From Oryzias latipes (lineage: Eukaryota; Chordata; Actinopteri; Beloniformes; Adrianichthyidae): a DNA stretch of 64,000 nt. The translations under genes were made by a program, and so were the position numbers. This document shows positions 49,846 through 64,000 of the stretch, one piece after another (position 1 is the stretch's first letter; each line of letters starts with the position of its first letter). The stretch spans positions 1,756,485 through 1,820,484 of the forward strand of contig NC_019870.2 of NCBI RefSeq assembly GCF_002234675.1, in the 5' to 3' direction. The notes beneath the pieces were generated by a model. That model searched no databases. It was not told the DNA's origin and worked only from the letters and a program-made list of their open reading frames with translations.

Positions 49846-50573
49846 ACGACCGATTTTCATAATGTGTAATAAGCGACCCGTCACATTTCAGGCAGGCACA
49901 CTCTGCAGTGTTTTTACAGGTTACTCCCCTAGGGCGGTTCACTCAATTAACTCACCTGCTCAGCGTCCTATTTAAGCCCAGGTGCGCAGTTGTTCATTCT
50001 CTTTCTTAACTTCAGCGCTCATTCTTCGCCCCTCCCTCCTCCCCGGCTTCCACCTGTGGGCTCTGTTAGGGGGTTTTTGTTACCCGAAAGGGTAAAGGGT
50101 GGAAAAATTATCTCATGGAATAGAACGGAGCCCTATGCCAAATGAAAAGATGTGAATGCCAAATTAAAGAATGTGAAGATTAAGTATGTGAAATAAAAAT
50201 ATTTCTTACTGCAAGAGTTGTCTGACTGAAATATGTACAAAATGTACGTAATGGCTGTTTGACATCACCTAAAAGAGCAGGTAACTCCCCAAGGTGAAGG
50301 GGAGGAATGGTAGGGATAACACAAAAATAGGAGCAGAAGTCAGAGGAACAAAGTGAAGGAAGAACAGAACGAAACCAAGAGTTACTGTAAAAAAACCCAA
50401 CCCATAACCACAGCAAATCCGCTTTCACTGAGTCGTACGGCTGGTTTGGCAGAGATTCTTCATGACACAACCCTGTTTTTATCTGGGGACATTCATAGTT
50501 AACCCTTGTGCTATCCTGGGCACTTTAACATTGGGAGTGGGGTAAAAGATGTGGTAAATGTCTTGTTATTTTG

Positions 50574-50784
50574 AACCCTTTTGCTATCTCAGATGACCCC
50601 CCCCCCTTCCATTGACGTGTTCTCCCTACCATGACAAAGGTGGATAAAAGTGGAAAGATTTCATGTAATCCATGGACACCAGTGAAGATCACAAATCATT
50701 GAAAAAAAAGGTTCAGAGCACTGTCTAGTGGGTCTAGATGACCCAACTCCCAATGTTAAAGTGCCTAGGATAGCACAAGGGTTA
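50574..50784. mobile_element. MITE with CCCTTGTGCTATC ends, complete copy 2
   Basis: Begins AACCCTTTTGCTATCTCAG and ends CTAGGATAGCACAAGGGTT. A 45 bp fragment of the same family lies just upstream at 50500-50545. Confidence 0.85.
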
Positions 50785-51329
50785 AACTCAATTATCACTT
50801 GACTCTTGTTATGTGTTTGGGTCGAAAATGACCCGCTTTCACACTTGAAAATTAGTCAATGTAAGTTGCAACACTGTAAGTTTACTCTAAGAACAAATTC
50901 TACAATTGTGGTATATTTGTTGTTTTGTTGATGACCATCATCACAAAATGATTTTGTTGGTTTATCTGATGGAAGTTTTCATGTGAGCGAATCAGAGATG
51001 GATGTGGCAAAAGGCATGTAGGTTGGTTTTCTTCTGTGGTCTTCGTCAGGAAGGGAAAAAGCCCGAAAACCCAAATGTTGGTTCATCCTCAGATATGATC
51101 AGTCAGCAGATGAAAGTGTGGCTCAGAAAAGGTTCTTTCATTTATTCTGTCTTTGGATTTGATTTACTTTGAGTTGAAGCTAAAGATTTGTCACAGCGAC
51201 GATGGCAAGCAGTAGCACCCCCCCCCAACCTCCTTCTGTGGAGGTGGGGGTTTTCTGTGGGGTTTTCACAGCATGGGCCGGTACGGCTGTAGTGTAGAGG
51301 GGTTATGCGCTTCAGTGAGAAGGTTGAGA

Positions 51330-51584
51330 AGGTCCAGGATCTCAGCTCTGTGTTCATCCAAACAGGCCCTGAAGAAACACTGAGAAGTTAGGAATATGAA
51401 AGATCATGAAATACTGTTTTCTTTTTGTTTATTTGATTCTATTAAAGACACTTTGATAAGAATGACGGTACCGCGATTTAGCCGTAGCTTCAGCTGTTTT
51501 CTGAAAAAAAGGTTCAGGCACTGTCTAGTGGGTCCAGATGACCCCACTCCCAATGTTAAAGTACCTAGGATAGCACAAGGGTTA
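51330..51584. repeat. Nested hAT and MITE fragments
   Basis: Positions 51337-51505 match part of the 29572-30410 hAT family (ATCTCAGCTCTGTGTTCATC). Positions 51505-51584 are the right end of a CCCTTGTGCTATC MITE. Confidence 0.65.
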
Positions 51585-52339
51585 CCTGGAAGACATGTTT
51601 CACACTGTGAGAAAAAACTGCAGGTAAACAAAACCAAATGTTCTAAAATTTGAGATAAAAACAAAGAAAATGTTTAGTTTCTGACAGTTTTTTGGAAAAG
51701 TTTCATTTTGGTACCAGAAATTCCTTTTAAAATGACCGACTTTGTTCTGAAAACTTTTTTTTAATCAATAAAGTTCTGATTGTTTAGATTTGGACGAGCA
51801 GCCATGATGACCACACGCATGGCGCTCCAGGTGTTCAGTATCTGCCATTTTCTGCTGCTGTTTCTGAATGTTTGTGGTAAATAAACACGTTTGGTGTTGC
51901 AGCATGAAAACAGCTGCAAACGCTCTTATTCAGAAAACCACAGGAAGGAGCGGAGCGGCGAGGGCACAGGCTGCTGTTGAAGCATTTCATCCATTTCCTT
52001 TCATGAATTCCACACAGCCTCTTTAAACCTTTTCATCATATTTTCATTTTTTCCTGAAAGAAACTCAAAAGTCGCTGCTTCTGTACATTTCAGCTTTTTA
52101 TTATACTCACTTTTTAGTTTTCAAAGCTGAGCGAGCTGCTGGTCTGCAGGTTTGACTGATCCTAAAGACTCCACAGGAAACGGGCCCAATAAATACACCA
52201 GCCAACTGGAATAAACCATTTTCCAGTTTTCGGAGGGGGAGGAAAAGAGACAATGTTCGAAATTAAATAGATTTACTTTTCCATGACATTGTCTTGCATT
52301 TATGGCTGTTTTATTGTGTATAAATGTTTTTTTTTTTGG

Positions 52340-52779
52340 ACTGTGTCAGGAACTGGACTGAACGAATGTGACATCCTCCACAGAAAACGGCTTATTTCCA
52401 AAATCTGTCAAATCTTTTGAGGCCTGAAGGCTCCACCTACTTTTATCTGGGGATCTGATTGGTCAGTTTATAACTTGAGTAACTTGAGCTACAGAAAAAA
52501 TATAGTTAACCCTTGTGGGTGTAACCCTTGTTCTATCTTAGGCACTTTAACGTTGGGAGTTGGGTCATCTAGACCCACTAGACAGTGCTCTGAACCTTTT
52601 TTCTTCAATGATTTGTGATCTTTAATGGTGTCCATGGATTACAGGAAATCTTTCCACCTTTATCCACCTTTGTCATGGTAGGGAGAACACGTCAATGGAA
52701 GGGGGGGGTCATCTAAGATAGCACAAGGGCTAGATGACCCCACTCCCAATGTTAAAGTGCCTAGGATAGCACAAGGGTT
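52340..52779. repeat. MITE fragments (two families)
   Basis: 52340-52500 is a short relative of the 8475-9010 MITE (GAACTGGACTGAACG; ATCTGATTGGTCAGTTTATA). 52507-52779 is one full and two partial CCCTTGTGCTATC elements in nested order. Confidence 0.7.
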
Positions 52780-53009
52780 ACACCTTGTTCTAAAATAGAC
52801 TTTCGGCTCCTGTTTGTTCTTCACCTCCCCACTCCTCCATAAAAAAGAGCTTTTTTATGTTAGTCCTTTATTGTTGACTGATTGAACGTAATGCCTAATA
52901 TGCTTTTGCAAGAATTTAGACATATTTCAATAACTCTGGAGAGTGGAACATGGATTTATTGTAATGGGAAACCAGTTTTCCAATAGCTGTATATTTTTTT
53001 CATTACTTT

Positions 53010-53738
53010 CAACTCTTGAGAACCCACAGGGTCACATTTGACCGGTGTTTCTGTTTTTTTTTTTTATTTCTGTTTTTAATTTTAATTTTTCTATTTTTAA
53101 TTTTTTGGCTCCTGTTAATCCCTGCTACCAAAAAATAAACAAATAACACAACCAAATGAAGAGAAATCAAATTAACTTCAAAATGGGAGAAGAAAATGTC
53201 TTTTTACTTCTTCTGGGTCAAAGGACATTTTTAGGTTGTATGAATTGAATTGATCTGTTTTGTTTTTTTTACAACAAAATTAGCAAAAAAGAAAAAATAA
53301 GTTTTATTTTTGCACCTGTATATGTAAAAAGATAAAAGTCCTGGAACAGAGCCTTGGGGAACAGAATCCCCCAAAATGTACACCTTGACATTAAACTAAG
53401 TTTTTCTGAAAAAATAAATTCATGGCTGGATTGAGTTTTGTTTTTTACTCTTTGTCTAGATGAAATTCTAGTGATCTAATTTGTTTTGCTCCAACAACCA
53501 ATAAAAATCTTCCACCGTGTCAGCCGGGTTCCACACCTGTAGCCTCTTGACCCTGGAAAGCCCAAGAACAATGTTTCTCTGGGCTTTTACTGGTAAATTG
53601 ACAACTTTTTAACTGTTTGTTCATTTTGGGTAGCAGCAATTGACAGCAGCAAAAAAATAAATAAAAAAATAGAGAACTAAAAATTGAAATATAAAGAAAC
53701 TGTGGTCAAATTTGACCCTGTGGGTTCTCCAGGGTTAA
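53010..53738. mobile_element. DNA element with GAGAACCCACAGGGTCA ends
   Basis: The left end CTTGAGAACCCACAGGGTCA and right end TGACCCTGTGGGTTCTCCAG are inverted copies about 730 bp apart. AT-rich interior without a coding frame. It lies just upstream of the il1b promoter. A fragment recurs at 54855-54880. Confidence 0.7.
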
Positions 53739-53879
53739 GTCATTACATCAACATCCTTATACTGGTTAGTTGATGTAATTGACTTGACATAAAGAAGTCA
53801 GGATAATAAAATCTCAGAGATTAGATTTATCAAAGCTCTTCTTTCTTTTCCGTTTACTCTGGTTAGAGGTGGGGTTGTG

Positions 53880-54015
53880 ATTTGTTGTCAGAGGGGAAAA
53901 AGTCCACTGGTGACATAAAACAGGAAGTGACACATGCTAAAGGTTACAGCGCCTGTCAGTGAGAACCACATCTGCCTCTGTCTCCTGGCATCGGTTGGCT
54001 GTTTCTCCAGGAAGA
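53880..54015 (+). promoter_or_regulatory. Putative il1b promoter or proximal 5' region
   Basis: Just upstream of the il1b ATG lie a G-rich/A-rich tract (GGGGAAAAAGTCC, 53894), a TATA-like CATAAAAC (about 53914) and an ETS/PU.1-type ACAGGAAGTGA (53920-53930). PU.1 is a known activator of mammalian IL1B. If a 5' non-coding exon exists, this could instead be intron sequence. Confidence 0.35.
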
Positions 54016-60239
<6,224 letters not shown>

Positions 60240-60608
60240 AGTTGGTTGAATTCATTAAGTCACCTCTCGGATGGACCCAGTAGCCATCTGGACCAAAACT
60301 TTTGGCCTCTTTGAAAGTTTTTCTTCTTTACGTATCTAGAAGTTTAAGCTGCTGGCGTGTGATTGGCCAATTTGTTTGATCATCATCAAAGTCAGAGACT
60401 ACTTTTTTACTGTTTAGAGCAAAAGCCTGCATTTCTTGTTGGAAAAACGTGTAATAGGATATTCCTTTAAAATCTTTGTTTTTTTATGTACAAAAAAAAT
60501 GTTTTTCTAAAAAATTCTACTTATTTTTTTGGGTGAAAACTTTTTTGTGTTTGCTTTTGTTACATTTTTACAGAAAGAAATGTGTGAAATGTGCACTGAA
60601 ACAATATC

Positions 60609-60614
60609 AATAAA
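60609..60614 (+). terminator. Poly(A) signal of il1b
   Basis: AATAAA 370 bp after the il1b stop, in an A/T-rich stretch and followed by a TG-rich tract. A good cleavage signal candidate. Confidence 0.6.
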
Positions 60615-60783
60615 CATAATCTATCGATAAACTGGATGTCTGTTTGTGCACATTATAAGGTTTGGGAGTAACACGTAACAAAAATATTACGTTGTTACTA
60701 GTATTGGAATCAGCTTGTTGTAATTATTTATTCTTTAGATTTTCAGTAACTTGTAGATAAACCCATCCAAAATGTCCTAATGT

Positions 60784-60993
60784 AACCCTTGTGCTATCCT
60801 AGGCACTTTAACATTGGGAGTGGGGTCATCTAGACCCACTAGACAGTGCTCTGAACCTTTTTTCTTCAATGATTTGTGATCTTCACTGGTGTCCATGGAT
60901 TACATGAAATCTTTCCACCTTTATCCAGCTTTTTCATGTAGGGAGAACACCTCAATGGAAGGGTGGGGTCATCTAAGATAGAACAAGGGTTAA
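60784..60993. mobile_element. MITE with CCCTTGTGCTATC ends, copy downstream of il1b
   Basis: Left end AACCCTTGTGCTATCCTAGG, right end ATCTAAGATAGAACAAGGGTTA: inverted ends, complete body. Confidence 0.85.
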
Positions 60994-61779
60994 AGCAGCG
61001 AGATGAAGAACTGTCTTAAAGTGTTATTATTATCTGCCTGTGTTTGGTCACTTCTCTGTGAGGTTCAAACTCTTTTATTTCATTTTACAGTCTGTAGGTC
61101 CTATTTTCTCACATATGTTTTGTCATGCTGTTATAGTAACGGGAAAAAAAAGTTGTTAAAGTGTGTTGTTTAAAATTTCATTTAGCCATTTTTCTTCCGT
61201 TTGAAAACTGTAGCACTGAAAAAAAAATTACCAATAGTTGTTATTGACTTACTTTGACTCTGTGCGGCGCTCCTTCGGAAGAAACACATGGAGAACCTGT
61301 TTGTAGATGTCTTCGTTTTCTTTCTTCCGTTTTAAACATCTCTCTGTCTCCATGGAGAACACTGCCAGAGAAGTGTCTCCATGAGTTCCTGAGTTTCGAC
61401 CCGAAATCCTCCATCTACAAAATGATACTAAACAGTATTAAAGAATAACTGAATGGCTGTCCTTGACTTGCTGCCATTAATTCTATTATTCTTAAACTGC
61501 GGTGTCACATTCTCTGGGATCACCAGCGCCCTCTCCCTTGAGGAACTGCAGGCCTCACCTAGTGCTTTTTTTAATGTCCAGATAACAAAAGACTAAATGT
61601 GTCACAAACTAGCTAAAAGAAATAAGAGAATTAATTCATTAAAAATAAAGTCTTTTTTGTGATAATAGAAAGACCGAAACAGTGAAGTGCACTCGAATAA
61701 TGTTTCACTTAGTTTTTTATCTCTAAAATCTTAGCTTTATTTTGGATGCTTGCACTATTTTCATTGGCAGAATAATTTC

Positions 61780-61985
61780 ACAAAAATGAAAAACCACCAG
61801 AAATTATCAAAATTATTACCCCCCTGATGCTAATAGTTAATTGTGTTTCCTTTTCCCTGGATACCAGCTTGGAGTTGTTGTAGTGTTAAAAATCCTTTCC
61901 TTTATTTAACAGCACATGGGAGATAGATGTGAAAAATAAAAGTTTCATACAGGGGCTAATAATTTTGTCCTGAAGTGTATATAGT
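61780..61985. repeat. Possible Tc1-like transposon end
   Basis: GGGGCTAATAATTTTGTCCTG near 61955 and the inverted block CAAAATTATTACCCCCCTGA near 61809 suggest the ends of a short Tc1-like relic. Weak evidence. Confidence 0.4.
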
Positions 61986-62379
61986 TTTCTTTAAACAAAT
62001 AAACAATAAACAAAAAAAAAAAACACAGGAACAAGAATATACAAAGTGTTACTTTAGCTACATGGTTGGATAATGAGGGTCTTAGGAAAATTGCTCCTTT
62101 CTGAAACCAGCGCCTAGTGGCCTGTGGGGGAACTGCAACAGTTTCAACTTCCCGGGCAAGTAATGGAATGGGTAATAGGGGCTTCATATTGACATGCATA
62201 TAAATATTTTATATAGATGACTGTGTGTACACATTTGCTTGTTTTAATGTATGTACATCTTTCTTTCTGTATTATTACCATTAACATTATTCTAAATTTG
62301 AAAAACTTTCCTAAATTACAGATCAATAACAGAGACATTTGCAGAAATTCAAACATTTAGAAGAAAAACAATTAATCTC

Positions 62380-63060
62380 ATCCTGTCACACATCCACTAT
62401 GTACATTTTGCGGATATTCAACATTTGTTATTTCCGTCTTTTGTGATCCATGCATGATAGTAGCAATTCATAAATATTTTTTGCATTCGACATTTGTAAA
62501 TGTGCGCAGATGTCGGTCGAGGGTTTTGGCTGACGGGTCATTACGAGAATTTCGTCTTGAGCTGTTCCAAAGTTTTGGGTCAGTTTAGAATTACACAGTT
62601 TATGTGTATTTCCTGTAGTTAATATACAGTTATTACATAAATCTTACACAATTGTGCATGATTTTTATGAGATGCATACACAAATTTGTGTCTTTCCACA
62701 AATTTGTGGAAATTTGTGGAAAGTATGTCTAATAGAACTTTCATGCATGAACCACAGATGTATAACCTTTATATCCCATATGCACATATCACATTCAAAT
62801 TATGTAATTGACGCTCAAATCACTGATGAATTGCATATAAACAGGGCAATGATCACGCGAAGTTCATGTTCTACGTTAATTTACGTGTTTTTTGCGTAAT
62901 TTATTCGTACTTCTTACAAGTTTTCATCATGGTTTTTTCGTGATACATCTGTGAAAACTTCACGTGAAGACCACAACTTTTCAACTTTTTCCACATATAT
63001 TAGTGACTGAGTGACCGATTTTCATTTGTGCGATAAGTGCAAAATATACATAGTGGCTGT
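62380..63060 (+). repeat. Dispersed repeat, same family as 1-660
   Basis: Collinear with the left edge of the window, and with a short block at 49855-49890 (CGACCGATTTTCAT). No coding content recognised. Confidence 0.55.
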
Positions 63061-64000
63061 GTGACATGGCCTTAAAGTTATTTTTTACATAATGAGCTTG
63101 TATACAACATTAACACAAGCCAAATTTTGTTATTTCATTTTTGTTCAAGTAAAAAAAAATGTAATAAGAATAACAATTTAAGTTTTTTTAATCACCTGTT
63201 TGACCTTCATAATTGTTAATTTTTCTGCTATATTTAGTCAGAGTTCAGCTTTAACGTTTTTATGGCCCACATACATTTATGCAGCTTTTTGAAATCTTTC
63301 ATTGCCTTTTTATAATTACATTTATTTTCATTACAAAATGAATCCTAACCAAGAAATAGCTCATTTAAAAGCTATTCAAATGTCCCCACAAAGATGAGTG
63401 TCCTCCGTTCATGGTGTGTGTAATGCAAATTGTCCTTACAAGGTCATTAATACCAACACATATCCACACACAAATCTGACTTTCCGTCATCTGTAACTGT
63501 CAGCCGGTCTTTACATTTGACCAAAGAAGACTTAAAGAATCTCAGCCAATCAGCGGCTGCTGGCTGGAAGCGAACTCCCCCCTCATTGGACCCCCCATCA
63601 CAGGTTTGCATGGCGACACATCAGGCTGGTTTTCATCTGTCTCTGATGCTGCGTTCAGGCACTGACGTGCAAAGCCGATTATTTGACAGAAGGGGGGGGG
63701 GGGGGGGGGGTTCTTTTCTGCTCTGATCTATTGATTTTCTGCCTTCAGTTAAGAATTCAGGTTTTTGATTTTATACCTGCATTTCTGCTCCAACATTTCA
63801 TTATTTTTTCTGCTTAATTGAATCTAAAATGGTTTATTTCTCAGAAAGTTTCATGGAAAATCCTTGTTGCACCGTGAGCGTGCACTTTGAGCGTTAACGT
63901 TGAGAACGCACAAGCCTTTTCTGGGTCTAATGACCAAAGTGAAGCTGGAACCAATGACTGAACTGGTCGCTCACATGTGCAGGACCAGCAGTGAACCTCT

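Larger units (their letters stand above)
48785..51326. repeat. Large inverted duplication, about 700 bp arms
   Basis: The left arm (48785 to about 49490) is the reverse complement of the right arm (about 50628-51326). Every stretch I compared by eye matched almost base for base, for example ATCATATCTGAGGATGAACC with GGTTCATCCTCAGATATGAT. The inner part of each arm is a copy of the CCCTTGTGCTATC MITE. The spacer is about 1.1 kb and contains another dispersed repeat. Confidence 0.9.
60640..64000. other. il1b downstream region: repeats, no recognised gene
   Basis: It contains a CCCTTGTGCTATC MITE (60784-60993), a Tc1-like end (61780-61980), the repeat shared with the window start (62380-63060) and an 18 bp poly(G) run (63693-63710). 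A 64-codon frame at 61254-61448 has no recognised domain. Confidence 0.45.

Noticed and set aside
61254..61448. 64-codon frame ending HEFLSFDPKSSIYKMILNS
   Set aside because: No recognised domain, promoter or splice partner; kept as unassigned.

Overview
The window is vertebrate genomic DNA, most likely from a ray-finned (percomorph-type teleost) fish. Genes are split into short exons with GT..AG introns. The protein-coding content is low and the spaces between exons are filled with fish-type transposon debris: hAT, Tigger/pogo, PIF/Harbinger, LINE and tRNA-SINE relics, plus long TA/CA microsatellites. There is no sign of prokaryotic, plasmid or viral organisation. The species cannot be named from the sequence alone.

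Four genes are supported. (1) Positions 4297-13509, + strand: the last three coding exons of a CNNM-family gene, best called cnnm4; its 5' exons lie upstream of the window. (2) Positions 21189-22437, - strand: a complete two-exon sialidase of the NEU3 type, 389 aa. (3) Positions 27518-40597, + strand: a complete cnnm3 gene in 11 coding exons whose lengths sum to 2208 bp (735 aa plus stop) with every junction phase-compatible. (4) Positions 54016-60239, + strand: a complete interleukin-1 beta gene in six coding exons summing to 813 bp (270 aa plus stop).

Layout: 1-4296 is repeats (degenerate L1-type LINE) and the intron before the first visible cnnm4 exon; 4394-12999 is cnnm4 introns; 13510-about 19130 is the likely long cnnm4 3' UTR and flank; neu3 lies tail-to-tail with cnnm4; 22438-27517 is the divergent neu3/cnnm3 interval, holding a Harbinger-like remnant and a tRNA-SINE, ending in a GC-rich promoter; 27518-40597 is cnnm3; 40598-53870 is the cnnm3 3' UTR and a transposon-dense intergenic stretch with a roughly 700 bp almost perfect inverted duplication; 54016-60239 is il1b; 60640-64000 is repeats and unassigned sequence.

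Functionally, CNNM4 and CNNM3 are paralogous membrane proteins linked to Mg2+ transport; the adjacency seen here matches the human CNNM4-CNNM3 pair as I remember it. NEU3-type sialidase trims gangliosides at membranes and IL-1 beta is an inflammatory cytokine. They are neighbours, not an operon, and I see no evidence of a shared pathway. I did not find a clearly new biological system. The most interesting items are the inverted duplication, a precise long-arm foldback element, sequence oddities in the IL-1 beta signature and the sialidase cysteine cluster, and a very long TA tract next to the last il1b exon.
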